Of a stretch of 53,854 nt of DNA, positions 26,518-35,318 are shown piece after piece. Every line of letters begins with the position of its first letter. Position 1 is the first letter of the stretch. The stretch covers positions 1 through 53,854 of the forward strand of contig JAIFNL010000164.1 of the NCBI GenBank assembly GCA_020047755.1, read 5' to 3'. The notes under the pieces were generated by a model, which saw only the letters and a list, made by a program, of their open reading frames with translations, had not been told where the DNA came from and made no database searches. The position numbers were made by a program, and so were the translations under genes. The stretch comes from Bacteroidota bacterium (GTDB lineage: Bacteria; Bacteroidota; Bacteroidia; Bacteroidales; JAIFNL01).

Positions 26518-28284
26518 TTAGAAAAATTCTACTTCTGAATCTTCTTCTGTTTTTATTTCGCTCATGTCAAATTCTTGGCTCGACATGATTAAATTATGGA
26601 TTTCTTTTTCAGTTTTTACGGTATAAATATTTTCAAATTGTTTTAAATTTTCAATTTCTTCTTTTGATACCGCGTCTTTTTTATATTTTAATTTTCCATT
26701 CAAAAAATTTAGTTTTCCGATAATTTCTTCCACCGATTTCTCGAAAAAATCATAGTATCCAACTCCTTGAATAGAATTGATAACTTCGCTCGAAATTTTT
26801 TTTGCTAAGTTAATGCTTTTTTTTAGAATTTCTTGCAAAACATCTTCATTACTTTTTACTTTTTTTAGCTTTATTTCTATATCCTCTATTGTTTCTATTT
26901 TTAAGTCCAAAATAAGTTCTTCAAAGTTTGCAAGTTGCCATATTTCGGGGTTAATTCCATTGTAACTTTTTATCAAACTGCTTGTTATGTTTTCTATATT
27001 GTTGCTTATTTCTTTTAGTTTTTTAAAATTGATTGTTTTCGACAAGTTTTTATGCTCTTCTATTTTTATGTTGCTAATGTAATTTGTAGTTTGCGCCGAA
27101 GCTTCTTTTATTTCAAAAATAGTTGATTTAAAATTAGTTAGCAATGATTTTAATTCTTCTACATTGTTTGTAAATGAAACTTTAGAAGTTTGAATTTGGC
27201 TTTTTCCATTTTTTATTTGGGCTAAATATTTTTTTGTCCAGTTGATAAATGTTTCCTCTTGTTTTGGCAGTTCGTTGGTAAAAATTCTGAAATAGAACGA
27301 AATGTCGTTTACGCTGAGTGTTATTTGTAGCAATTGCTCGCTAATGCTTTCTATTGCTTGCTCGTACTCATGATTGGTTTGTATCAATTGAGCTACTTGA
27401 AGGCTTGCAATGTATTCTATTTTAGAATAATATTGAACTATTTCATCGTCTTTGGTGTCGGCATTTTTCGAAATTTCGTCAAAATAATTTATAATTTTTT
27501 TATAAATTATTTGCATGTGTTCCATTTTTTGCCGTATAATGTCTTGGTATTGAAGCTTTATCACAATTTTATTAATACTATCGGAAGCTTCGGTTATTTT
27601 TTGTTTTATTTTGGGATAATATTTTTCGCTTTCTTCGTATTCTTTTTCTATTAGAACTACTGTATTTTTGAGTCTATCAAAATTATTGGTAATATGTTCA
27701 AAAATTTCAAAAATTCCGCTCGATTCTATTGTAATTTGTTCTTCCAGTAGTTTTGCAAGTATCGATAAAGTGTTTTCGGTACTTTTTATAAACTCTGTTG
27801 TTTTTTTTATGTTTTGTTCTATTATTTCTATTTCGTTTTTATAATCATTTTCTTGGGTTAAGTGATAGGTTTCGAGTTTCAAATTAGCCAAAATGTATTT
27901 TAAAGTAAAAAAATTTTGCTTTAAGTTTTTGATGGGCAAGTTCAAATATCTAAGTCTATCGTGAAAATCGGAAAGCATCAAACTTTGCGATTTCAATTTA
28001 TCTTTGAATAGAACACAACTATTGCTTAGCTCAAAATATTCATCTTTGAGCTTGGCAATGAGCTTTTTATTGTGATTGGTGCTCGAAAGTTCGATAATTT
28101 CGTTGGCAAAACGAGAGATTGAATTTGCATTTTCGTGTGCTTTTTTCATCACCTCGTTAAAGGTTTTGAAATCCTTCTCTGAGTATTCGTGCAATTTTGC
28201 AATTTCTAAATCTATATCTACAAACACATTGATGATATGATTTATCAAAATTGGTTCATCTAATTTATTTTGCGGCTCTATCAT
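26518..28284 (-). CDS. Large coiled-coil protein with a CheZ-like phosphatase motif
   Basis: A 588-aa protein predicted to be almost entirely helical coiled coil, without signal peptide or membrane segment. Residues about 244-254 read LQYQDIIRQKM, matching the CheZ active-site pattern in which a catalytic Asp (here Asp248) is followed four residues later by Gln (Gln252), as in E. coli DLTGQ. This suggests phospho-CheY hydrolysis. It is far longer than CheZ (about 210 aa). The C-terminus is acidic. It lies between the first receiver gene and the STAS gene in the chemosensory operon. The phosphatase role is an inference from a five-residue motif and context. Confidence 0.55.
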   Translation of the reverse strand: MIEPQNKLDEPILINHIINVFVDIDLEIAKLHEYSEKDFKTFNEVMKKAHENANSISRFANEIIELSSTNHNKKLIAKLKDEYFELSNSCVLFKDKLKSQSLMLSDFHDRLRYLNLPIKNLKQNFFTLKYILANLKLETYHLTQENDYKNEIEIIEQNIKKTTEFIKSTENTLSILAKLLEEQITIESSGIFEIFEHITNNFDRLKNTVVLIEKEYEESEKYYPKIKQKITEASDSINKIVIKLQYQDIIRQKMEHMQIIYKKIINYFDEISKNADTKDDEIVQYYSKIEYIASLQVAQLIQTNHEYEQAIESISEQLLQITLSVNDISFYFRIFTNELPKQEETFINWTKKYLAQIKNGKSQIQTSKVSFTNNVEELKSLLTNFKSTIFEIKEASAQTTNYISNIKIEEHKNLSKTINFKKLKEISNNIENITSSLIKSYNGINPEIWQLANFEELILDLKIETIEDIEIKLKKVKSNEDVLQEILKKSINLAKKISSEVINSIQGVGYYDFFEKSVEEIIGKLNFLNGKLKYKKDAVSKEEIENLKQFENIYTVKTEKEIHNLIMSSQEFDMSEIKTEEDSEVEFF

Positions 28285-28293
28285 TTGTGTTCT

Positions 28294-28341
28294 ATTGTTA
28301 AATTGTTCTATTGCTCTATTGTTCTATTGTTAAATTGTTTT
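28294..28341. repeat. 8-bp tandem repeat (ATTGTTNN)x6 in the chemosensory operon
   Basis: Units attgttaa, attgttct, attgctct, attgttct, attgttaa and attgtttt lie just upstream of the start of the 588-aa gene (minus strand). They are followed on the outer side by the 7-bp repeat at 28354-28400. The pair is a mirror image of 31751-31852. Confidence 0.8.
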
Positions 28342-28353
28342 TTAATTAAAAAT

Positions 28354-28400
28354 AATTCTTAATTCTTAATTCTTAATTCCTAATTCCTAATTCCTAATTT
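28354..28400. repeat. 7-bp tandem repeat (TTCYTAA)x6
   Basis: About three copies of the form with cttaatt and three with cctaatt, ending a few bases past the receiver-gene stop (minus strand). Read on the minus strand it is (AATTAGG/AATTAAG)n, the same unit as at 31751-31799. Confidence 0.8.
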
Positions 28401-28404
28401 TTAT

Positions 28405-28806
28405 TCAGGCAAAGTTATAAAAATCTTTTAATATTTGAATTATTTTTTCAAGAAGTTTATTTTCGCCAATGGGTTTAGAAATAAATGCTTTAGCACCTAA
28501 GTCTTTACATTTTTTAATTGCATCAGGCGCAGTTAAAGCACTCACTATTACAACCGGAATGTTTTTATACAACTCGTTGTTTTTTAATTCTTTCAAAAAG
28601 GTGAAGCCGTCCACCTTTGGTAGCATCAAATCAAGCAAAATAAGCTCAAAGCTTTGCTTTTTGAGTAAAGTTCGTGCAATAATTACGCTTTTGGCAATGC
28701 TTATTTTAAACATTTCCGATTCCTCAAAAATGGATTGCATAAGCATTGCACTAGCTTCGCTGTCGTCAACAACAAGTATGTTTATTTGATTCTTAAAAAT
28801 CCTCAT
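28405..28806 (-). CDS. Single-domain response regulator
   Basis: A 133-aa receiver with Asp14/Asp15 in LVVDDSEAS, phospho-acceptor Asp59 in [14 protein letters not shown], conserved Ser in VVIVSAL and Lys in FISKPIG. It overlaps the end of the receptor gene by 14 bp, implying coupled translation. The operon therefore has two CheY-like receivers, one beside the receptor and one beside cheA, which may compete for CheA phosphoryl groups. Confidence 0.9.
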   Translation of the reverse strand: MRIFKNQINILVVDDSEASAMLMQSIFEESEMFKISIAKSVIIARTLLKKQSFELILLDLMLPKVDGFTFLKELKNNELYKNIPVVIVSALTAPDAIKKCKDLGAKAFISKPIGENKLLEKIIQILKDFYNFA

Positions 28807-30811
28807 ATTCGTTATCTAGTTTGTTTCCACCTAGATTCAAATGAACGCTTTTTTCATGATTTTTGTGGAATACGTTTGCATGTTGTATTCTAGTTTTGTT
28901 TCGAGTTGATTTGTACGACTGTGCTTGTTGCTTCATATCTACTTTGAAATAGGCTACAAAATCCTTGAGCATTTCGGCTTGGCTCGAAAGTTCTTCGGCA
29001 CCCGATGCGAGTTCTTCGGCAGCGGCAGCGTTTTGTTGCGTTACTTGGTTCAATTGTTGAAGTGCTGTATTTACTTGGCTTGCACCTGAGGTTTGTTCTA
29101 CACTGGCAGCCGAAATTTCTTGTACAAGGCTGGCAGTTTTTTCTATTTCGGGTACTATTTGCATCAAAAGTTTTCCGGCATTGTCTGAAATTTCAACACC
29201 TTCTTTCGACACCGAGTCAATTTCGCTGGCAGCTTTGGCACTTTTTTCGGCAAGCTTGCGCACTTCGGCAGCTACTACAGCAAAACCTTTTCCGTGTTCG
29301 CCTGCTCTGGCAGCTTCTACGGCGGCATTGAGAGCCAAAATGTTTGTCTGGAAAGCTATTTCGTTTACGATGGCTATTTTTTCGGTGATTTCGCGCATGG
29401 CGGCAACCGAGCGGTTGCTGGCATCGCTTCCTTTTTTGATGCTGCTAGCTGCTTGGCGAGCTATGCGCTCTGTTTGCTGTGCATTGTCGGTATTTTGCTG
29501 AATATTAGCACCCATTTGCTCCATCGAAGCCGAAACTTCTTCCGCCGAAGAGGCTTGTTCCGATACGCCTTGCGACATTTCCTGCGAAGTAGAACTCATC
29601 TCAAAACTAGCTGCTGCAATGTTGTTTGCTCCTGTTATTATGTTGGTAATTACTTCTTTAAGCTTTTCTGCCATATTGGTAAGAGCTTTTGCAAGGTCGC
29701 CAATTTCATCTTTTTGGTCCACATCTATTTTTTGCATCAAATCGCCACTGGCTAAGGCAATTGCAAATTCAACGCCTTTGCGTACCGGTTCGGTAATTAA
29801 GCGGGTAATGTACATAGCTAGCAAAATGCCCACTACCATAGCTATCAACAACCCGATAATCATAATCAGGCTCGATGAACCTAGCAAGGTTACTGCATCG
29901 CTTGCCACAGTTTCGGTTTGGCTTATGCCCGCAAGTGCTACGGCTTTCGCTTGCTCAAGTACTGCATTTCCTGTTTTAGTGCGCTCTTCGCCTACTTTTT
30001 CTCTTTCGAGCCAATCAACCAAAAAAGTTTGCATTGCTACTTTATACGTTTTAGCCGAATTTTCAACCGCATTTAAGTAGGCAATACCTTCGGCATTTAC
30101 CGTAACCTCTCGTAAAGTTTGAATTTCAGTAGCAATATTAAACATTTCAATGGCGGTTTTGTAGCCATTGGGGTCGCGCAAGGTTTGGTATTTGAAATTT
30201 GCAACTCTTAATTCGTTGCCTTTATCAACTATTTTGTTAATTTCATTTATTTTTAAAAAGCGGTCGGACAAAGAGCCACTTGCTTTTTTTGTTCCTACTG
30301 CATTATTAAAATTGTTGTTTTGATAATCCAAATAAGCACGGCAATTTTTGAGAAATTCAGATGCCGATTCGTCCATTTGGCGGCGTAGCGTAATTAACTT
30401 TTCATTCAAAGTAGTGGTTTTGGTCATTAAACTTTCGTATTGAGTTACACTTGTTTTTACCGTTGTAACGCTTTCTTTAAGTTTATCTAAATTTTTCGAT
30501 GAAGCCAAAAGCTCGTCCACTTTTTGCAAATCTTGCTTTAAGTGTCCCATTTGCTCATTTGCCAAATTCAAAAATTCTTTCTCCTCTGTATAAGCATATC
30601 CCCGCATATTGTACATAGTTGTTAGCGAGGCTCGTTCTATTTCATTGGCTATTTTAACTTCCGGAATATATTCATTGCTAAGTTTTTTTGCTTCCGACGA
30701 AACATTTTGCATATTTATGATAGCCAAAATGCCCAAAAGTGCGGAAATGGCGATTAAGATTCCAAATCCTAAGCCCAGTTTTTGTCCTAATCTTAAATTA
30801 CTAAAATTCAT
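28793..30811 (-). CDS. Methyl-accepting chemotaxis protein with HBM-like sensor domain
   Basis: A 672-aa receptor. TM1 is at about 12-32. A helical periplasmic domain follows (about 35-300, size and helicity fit a helical bimodular or 4HB type). TM2 is at about 311-335, then HAMP (about 336-390). The signalling domain has the near-invariant tip [21 protein letters not shown]. The C-terminal tail after about 620 ends in NEYEDF, matching the x-aromatic-x-x-aromatic pentapeptide used to tether CheR or CheB. It is the first gene of the minus-strand chemosensory operon. The ligand is unknown. Confidence 0.93.
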   Translation of the reverse strand: MNFSNLRLGQKLGLGFGILIAISALLGILAIINMQNVSSEAKKLSNEYIPEVKIANEIERASLTTMYNMRGYAYTEEKEFLNLANEQMGHLKQDLQKVDELLASSKNLDKLKESVTTVKTSVTQYESLMTKTTTLNEKLITLRRQMDESASEFLKNCRAYLDYQNNNFNNAVGTKKASGSLSDRFLKINEINKIVDKGNELRVANFKYQTLRDPNGYKTAIEMFNIATEIQTLREVTVNAEGIAYLNAVENSAKTYKVAMQTFLVDWLEREKVGEERTKTGNAVLEQAKAVALAGISQTETVASDAVTLLGSSSLIMIIGLLIAMVVGILLAMYITRLITEPVRKGVEFAIALASGDLMQKIDVDQKDEIGDLAKALTNMAEKLKEVITNIITGANNIAAASFEMSSTSQEMSQGVSEQASSAEEVSASMEQMGANIQQNTDNAQQTERIARQAASSIKKGSDASNRSVAAMREITEKIAIVNEIAFQTNILALNAAVEAARAGEHGKGFAVVAAEVRKLAEKSAKAASEIDSVSKEGVEISDNAGKLLMQIVPEIEKTASLVQEISAASVEQTSGASQVNTALQQLNQVTQQNAAAAEELASGAEELSSQAEMLKDFVAYFKVDMKQQAQSYKSTRNKTRIQHANVFHKNHEKSVHLNLGGNKLDNEYEDF

Positions 30812-31077
30812 AAGTTTATTTTTTAGTTGAATGATTACTCAATTTATTTTGTGTGCAAATTACATTTTTTTTTAGAACAGAAAGTTTTTTTGATAGTATA
30901 AGAAAACTAGTTTTAACGTATATTTTTTTGAAAAATAAACTGTATTTTTATTTATTTTAATCTGTAATTTTCTAATTTTAATTTTATTTATTATATTTCG
31001 ACTTTCTAATAATTGCCTTATTTTATTCTTTTTGACAGTTAAAATGCTGATTTATAAAAAATAACAATCTAATTTAC

Positions 31078-31752
31078 ATGAATTATCCTACTGTCATCGA
31101 TACATTAATAAAAAAGTGGAATTTCTCGGAGCAAGAGCACGATTTATTCTTTTCTGCTTTGCATTTGATTGAATACAAACGTGGTGAAAGCTTGCAAAAA
31201 CAAGGAATTTGTTCAAACCAACTGTTTTTTATTGCATCGGGTTTGGTTAAACTTATTATCGAAGGATATAAAGAACGAGGGTTTGTGTTTGAAATATTGA
31301 CCAGTAATGAAATACTCGGATTCAATACTTTATACACCAATCAGCCAAATTTATTTTCAGCCATCGCCTTATCAAATGTTCATGTTTTTTATATTGAGGC
31401 TAATATTATAACAAAAATCTCGGAACAAAACATCAATTTCTACCAGTTCTTGTGCTCCGAACAGCAAAAAAATATTCAATTTATTTTGCATAAATTGAAT
31501 ACTTTGGGCAACAAACAAATACACGGGAGGTTTTCCGAAAGTGTTTTGTATCTTGCATCGGAGAAATTTAAAGAAATAGAAATCTATAATTTTATTTCCA
31601 GGAAAGAACTTGCCGAACTTTCGGCAATTTCATTAGATAGTACAATGAAAATAATTAACGAACTAAAAAATGATAAAATATTAGAAGTTAATGGGAAAGA
31701 AATTATAATTAAAGACTTAGAAATGATGCAAAGACTCTCTAAAATAGGCTAA
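31078..31752 (+). CDS. Crp/Fnr-family transcriptional regulator
   Basis: A 224-aa regulator with an N-terminal cyclic-nucleotide-binding-like beta roll (about 20-125) and a C-terminal winged helix. The HTH is FISRKELAELSAISLDSTMKIINELKNDKILEVNG. The effector pocket lacks the canonical Arg-Thr cAMP motif, so the ligand is open. There are few Cys residues and no N-terminal Cys cluster of the Fnr type. It diverges from the chemosensory operon across a 266-bp spacer and may control it. A receiver gene follows. Confidence 0.85.
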   Translation: MNYPTVIDTLIKKWNFSEQEHDLFFSALHLIEYKRGESLQKQGICSNQLFFIASGLVKLIIEGYKERGFVFEILTSNEILGFNTLYTNQPNLFSAIALSNVHVFYIEANIITKISEQNINFYQFLCSEQQKNIQFILHKLNTLGNKQIHGRFSESVLYLASEKFKEIEIYNFISRKELAELSAISLDSTMKIINELKNDKILEVNGKEIIIKDLEMMQRLSKIG

Positions 31753-31799
31753 TTAGGAATTAGGAATTAGGAATTAGGAATTGGGAATTAGGAATTAAA
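31751..31799. repeat. 7-bp tandem repeat (AATTAGG)x7 overlapping a stop codon
   Basis: Five units are exact AATTAGG, one is AATTGGG and the last is AATTAAA. The array begins inside the stop codon of the Crp-family gene. It is the inverted equivalent of 28354-28400. Confidence 0.85.
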
Positions 31800-31802
31800 A
31801 TG

Positions 31803-31852
31803 AACAATTTAACAATTTAACAATTTAACAATAGAATTTAATTTAACAATTT
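31803..31852. repeat. 8-bp tandem repeat (AACAATTT) in a receiver-gene leader
   Basis: Units are aacaattt three times, aacaatag, a degenerate unit and a further aacaattt, ending 9 bp before the ATG of the receiver gene at 31862. Confidence 0.8.
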
Positions 31853-31861
31853 AAAGCAAAT

Positions 31862-32245
31862 ATGTTCAAAGGGTTAGAAATATTAATAGTTGATGATATT
31901 TTTGTAAATAGAATGTTATTAATCGAAATAGCTGAAAATTTAGAAGCAAATTATTCAGAAGCAAGAAATGGAAAAGAAGCCATTGAATGGCTGAAAATCA
32001 AGAAATTTGATGTTGTTTTTATGGATATAGAAATGCCGGTAATGAACGGATTTGAAACCACACGTTTCATTCGCAAGCAAATGCAAAAGCCTATTTGTGA
32101 TATGCCTATCCTTGCTATCACAGCGCACAATACCACAGAACTGAACAAAAATTTTGTGGAAAGTGGCTTTACTCTTATCCTTTCCAAGCCTTATACGCTC
32201 GAAAAAATAGAACGAGCTTTGATGAAAATTTTAAATAAAGAATAG
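31862..32245 (+). CDS. Single-domain response regulator
   Basis: A 127-aa receiver with the acidic pair in LIVDDIFVNRM, phospho-acceptor Asp55 in VVFMDIEMPVMNGFE, Thr in AITAHN and Lys in ILSKPYT. The motif after Asp (MPVMNGFE) is that of receivers paired with hybrid kinases. There is no output domain. It follows the Crp-family gene by 110 bp through repeat DNA. Its kinase is not adjacent. Confidence 0.9.
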   Translation: MFKGLEILIVDDIFVNRMLLIEIAENLEANYSEARNGKEAIEWLKIKKFDVVFMDIEMPVMNGFETTRFIRKQMQKPICDMPILAITAHNTTELNKNFVESGFTLILSKPYTLEKIERALMKILNKE

Positions 32246-32645
32246 ATTTTTGTTTTTATTGCATAATGTATTCTCATAAAATAAAACTTGTTTTGTTGAA
32301 TTAATTGACAATAAGGAATTTATAATTGGTACATTTTATAAAATCAAACCAGAGAAGTCTTTTTGGGCTTGATTTGTTAATATAAGCTTACTACTTACTT
32401 GAATATTTATTTTTTATAAAAATAACTGAAAACTATTTTTCCATAAATATCTATCCAAAACCATTTCATCTTTTTGCTTATTTCTATATTCAAAATCGAT
32501 AAATCTTTTCATTTTTTTTTTGAAAAATCTAAATTTAAAATCTAATTTTGAGCCAATTTTAAAGAGGTTTTACAAAACGAAAAAAGTTTTAACTGTTTTT
32601 TTTTTTGACAAAAACAACCCAAATAATATTAATTTGCAAAACAGC
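32246..32645. other. 400-bp AT-rich stretch before the nitroreductase
   Basis: No gene is seen. An inverted repeat AAATCAAACC / GGCTTGATTT (32341-32350 and 32366-32375, one mismatch) may end the receiver transcript. A promoter-like TTG with TTAATTTG (one mismatch to TAnnTTTG) lies about 10-40 bp before the chosen nitroreductase start. Confidence 0.5.
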
Positions 32646-33419
32646 ATGTTACAAACAATTTTGGAACACAAAACGATACGAAAATACAAGCCCGATTCCG
32701 TTTCGCAAAACTTGCTTAATGAAATTCTCGAAGCCGGAACTAGAGCTTCTACAACTGGTAATATGCAGGTTTACAGTATTATAGTAAGCCAAAAGCAAGA
32801 AACGAAAGATAAATTGTGGGAATGTCATTTTAAGCAAAATATGGTAAAACAAGCACCAATTGTGTTAACGTTTTGCGCCGATTTTAACCGTTTCAACAAA
32901 TGGTGCGAGCTTAGAGAAGCGCAACCCGGTTACGACAACTTTCAGTCTTTTTTTACAGCTGCTATTGATGCGCTTTTGGTTGCTCAAAATGTAGCCCTTG
33001 CTGCCGAAGCTAATGGCTTGGGAATTTGTTATTTAGGCACCACAACTTACTTAACCAATCAAATTATAGAGGTATTGAATTTGCCCAAAGGAGTTGTGCC
33101 AATTACCACGCTCACAATTGGTTATGCCGACGAAAATCCACCACAAGCTGAGCGTTTGCCTTTGAGCGGAGTGGTGCATTACGAAACCTACTGCGACTAC
33201 TCGAGCCAGCAAATTGACGAAATCTACAAAGAAAAAGAAGCATTGGAAGTAAATCAAAAATTTGTGCGCGAAAATAATAAACAGACTTTAGCTCAGGTAT
33301 TTACCGATGTGCGATACACAAAACAAAATAATGAAACGTTTTCAAAATTATTTTTGGAAGCCATTAAACGACAGAATTTTAGCATAGAAAACTGTCTCGA
33401 AATTAAAACTAGTAAGTAG
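32646..33419 (+). CDS. Nitroreductase-family NAD(P)H:FMN oxidoreductase
   Basis: A flavoprotein of the NfsA/FRP-like nitroreductase group. The ATG at 32646 gives a 257-aa protein that starts MLQTILEHKTIRKYKPDSV, the family N-terminus with the FMN-binding Arg pair. A longer reading from a TTG at 32520 would add 42 low-complexity residues and is not favoured. Other features: GTRASTTGNMQ, DALLVAQNVALAAEANGLGICYLG, and the GVVPITTLTIGYADENPP strand. The substrate may be nitro compounds, quinones or flavin. It is monocistronic by appearance. Confidence 0.87.
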   Translation: MLQTILEHKTIRKYKPDSVSQNLLNEILEAGTRASTTGNMQVYSIIVSQKQETKDKLWECHFKQNMVKQAPIVLTFCADFNRFNKWCELREAQPGYDNFQSFFTAAIDALLVAQNVALAAEANGLGICYLGTTTYLTNQIIEVLNLPKGVVPITTLTIGYADENPPQAERLPLSGVVHYETYCDYSSQQIDEIYKEKEALEVNQKFVRENNKQTLAQVFTDVRYTKQNNETFSKLFLEAIKRQNFSIENCLEIKTSK

Positions 33420-33448
33420 TGAACCAAAATTAATTGTATATTTCGTTT

Positions 33449-33483
33449 TGCCAAGTGCTTAAAAATAAGCAAATAGCAAAAGG
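33449..33483. repeat. Short dispersed element shared with 3777-3812
   Basis: Both copies have the layout tgcYaagtgctta, about 8 variable bases, then Yaaatagca and aaagg. Similarity is about 28 of 35 positions with one 1-nt gap. It lies between the nitroreductase and a small membrane-protein ORF. Confidence 0.4.
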
Positions 33484-33531
33484 TTTGCTCAAAAATAAAA
33501 TAGTATTACCAGCATTGCAGCTACTCTTGTT

Positions 33532-33774
33532 TTGCTAACAGTAGCAGCTTATATGTTTTTTACTACCGGAAATTACATAAATTCAACAATTTGGGTCATT
33601 GCAAGCCCATTGTTTTTATCGTTGCACCCTATTTTTAGGCAAAATGCAAAACAACTCGACATGGAGCAAAATGAATATGAAAAGCTAAAAAACATATTAA
33701 ATTTTACACGTTTTTCGCTTTTTGCACTCGGAATATTAATGTTTTTTTATCAAATAACCGAAGATATTTTTTAG
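33532..33774 (+). CDS. Small two-helix membrane protein, unrecognised
   Basis: An 80-codon reading with two likely membrane helices (about 1-28 including TIWVIASPLFLSLHPIF, and NFTRFSLFALGILMFFYQI at the end) around a charged loop NAKQLDMEQNEYEKLK. No family recognised. The start is uncertain: TTG at 33532 or ATG at 33553. In-frame hydrophobic codons continue upstream to a stop at 33496 without a standard start, so the N-terminus may be miscalled or disrupted. It ends 14 bp before the lipoprotein gene and could be cotranscribed with it. Confidence 0.45.
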   Translation: MLTVAAYMFFTTGNYINSTIWVIASPLFLSLHPIFRQNAKQLDMEQNEYEKLKNILNFTRFSLFALGILMFFYQITEDIF

Positions 33775-33788
33775 AAATTTAATTGTTT

Positions 33789-34871
33789 ATGAAAAAAATC
33801 AGCTTAATTTTTACGCTTATTTTTGCACTTTCGTGTACAAATAATGAAAATACATCGTCAGAAGATAGCCAGAACCAAAACAACTCAGTTGCCGAAAAAC
33901 CAGCAACTATCGAGGTTTCTATTCCTCTGGTAAAAGCAAAAATAGGCGATAATATTGCGCTTTCTATAAACGAAAAAGACACTTTAGCGTTCGACTCGGT
34001 TGTGGTTTTTGCCAATAAGAAACGAATAGCGTCGTTTTTAGAAAATACTGCAACAATTAATTGGAACTCAAAAGCTGCCAAAGTGGGAAATTTTTTCTTT
34101 ACCGTAGAAAGTTACCATAAAGGAAAAAAAACAATTGCCAGCAAAAGTATTGAATTGCTTTCTGACATTGTACCCGAAAAATATACTTTCAAAATACACA
34201 AGACGTATCAGCATGATAGCAAGGCATATACACAAGGTTTGTTTTGGCACAACGGCTTTATGTACGAAGGCACTGGACTAAAAGGCTACTCCACACTTCG
34301 AAAAGTGGATTTAAAAACCGGAGCTATTTTGCAAAATTATACCATACAAGAGGATTATTTTGGCGAAGGAATTACGCTTTATAATAATAAAATAATACAA
34401 CTTACTTGGCGTTCCAATGTTGGTTTTGTTTATGATTTGAACACTTTTGAATTGCTCGATAAGTTTAATTATCCGCGCGAAGGTTGGGGAATTACCACTT
34501 TAGGCGATTCGCTTGTAATGAGCGACGGTACAGCTACTTTATATTTTTTAAGTACTCAAAATTACAGCGAGCTTAGCCGAATAGAGGTTTATGATGACCA
34601 AGGAGCTGTTCCATATCTTAATGAATTAGAGTTCATTAACAACGAAATTTGGGCAAATATTTATGGCGAGCAACAAATTGTATGCATCGATCCAAATACC
34701 GGAAAAGTTTTGAAACGCATTGATTTTTCTACTATTCTCGACAAAGCCGACGACCATCGAAATATAGATGTTTTCAATGGAATAGCTTACAACAGTGCCG
34801 ATAAAAAAATATATGTAACGGGCAAAAACTGGCCTAAAATATATGAAATAACAGTGTTTAAAAAACAGTAA
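33789..34871 (+). CDS. Glutaminyl-peptide cyclotransferase-like lipoprotein
   Basis: A 360-aa protein with a lipoprotein signal ending in LSC (Cys16) and a serine/asparagine-rich tether. A short beta domain (about 45-115) is followed by a Glu_cyclase_2 beta-propeller-like domain (about 130-360). Signature stretches are HDSKAYTQGLFWHNGFMYEGTGL, YFGEGITLYNNKIIQLTW, PREGWGITT, MSDGTATLYFL, LNELEFINNEIWANIYG and FNGIAYNS. The family forms pyroglutamate at the N-terminus of peptides. The ATG at 33789 gives the signal peptide directly. Confidence 0.9.
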   Translation: MKKISLIFTLIFALSCTNNENTSSEDSQNQNNSVAEKPATIEVSIPLVKAKIGDNIALSINEKDTLAFDSVVVFANKKRIASFLENTATINWNSKAAKVGNFFFTVESYHKGKKTIASKSIELLSDIVPEKYTFKIHKTYQHDSKAYTQGLFWHNGFMYEGTGLKGYSTLRKVDLKTGAILQNYTIQEDYFGEGITLYNNKIIQLTWRSNVGFVYDLNTFELLDKFNYPREGWGITTLGDSLVMSDGTATLYFLSTQNYSELSRIEVYDDQGAVPYLNELEFINNEIWANIYGEQQIVCIDPNTGKVLKRIDFSTILDKADDHRNIDVFNGIAYNSADKKIYVTGKNWPKIYEITVFKKQ

Positions 34872-34896
34872 CTACTTTTATATAGATACTTATTTG

Positions 34897-35277
34897 CTAT
34901 TTTGTTAGATATTTATCTATCAGCAAAAGAAGCTCTCGCTTATTTATTGGTTTTGAGATATACGAATCGCAACCTGCAAGCAAGCTGTTTTCTTTTTCGT
35001 TGGTCATTGTAAAAGCCGTTTGGGCTATGATAGGCACATTTGGTTTGAAAAGTTTTATGGCTTTTGTGGCTTCATATCCATCGAGCTTCGGCATTTGTAT
35101 GTCCATCAAAATTAAATCAACATCGTTATTTCTAGCCAATTCAACGACTTCTTCACCATTTTTTGCCCAAAAAAGAGTAACATTTGTTTTTTTTAGATTG
35201 AGCTCGAGTAGTCTAAAATTAATTTGTACATCTTCTGCTACAATTATAATTTTGCCTTCCCAGTTATATTCGTTCAT
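34897..35277 (-). CDS. Single-domain response regulator of the PAS-kinase module
   Basis: A 126-aa receiver starting at the ATG at 35277; an upstream ATG (35337) would overlap the kinase gene and add basic, non-homologous residues. Phospho-acceptor Asp59 is in LILMDIQMPKLDGYEA. The acidic pair reads AED instead of the usual DD (IIVAEDVQIN), which retains two carboxylates. Thr is in AQTAF and Lys in YISKPIN. It lies 41 bp after the PAS kinase stop and is its likely substrate. Confidence 0.88.
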   Translation of the reverse strand: MNEYNWEGKIIIVAEDVQINFRLLELNLKKTNVTLFWAKNGEEVVELARNNDVDLILMDIQMPKLDGYEATKAIKLFKPNVPIIAQTAFTMTNEKENSLLAGCDSYISKPINKRELLLLIDKYLTK

Positions 35278-35318
35278 TGTTCTGTATATTAAATTCTTAG
35301 TTCTTTTTTTAAAAATTC

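Noticed and set aside
32520-32645. N-terminal extension of the nitroreductase from a TTG
   Set aside because: The extra 42 residues are low complexity and unlike the family, which begins at the ATG at 32646.
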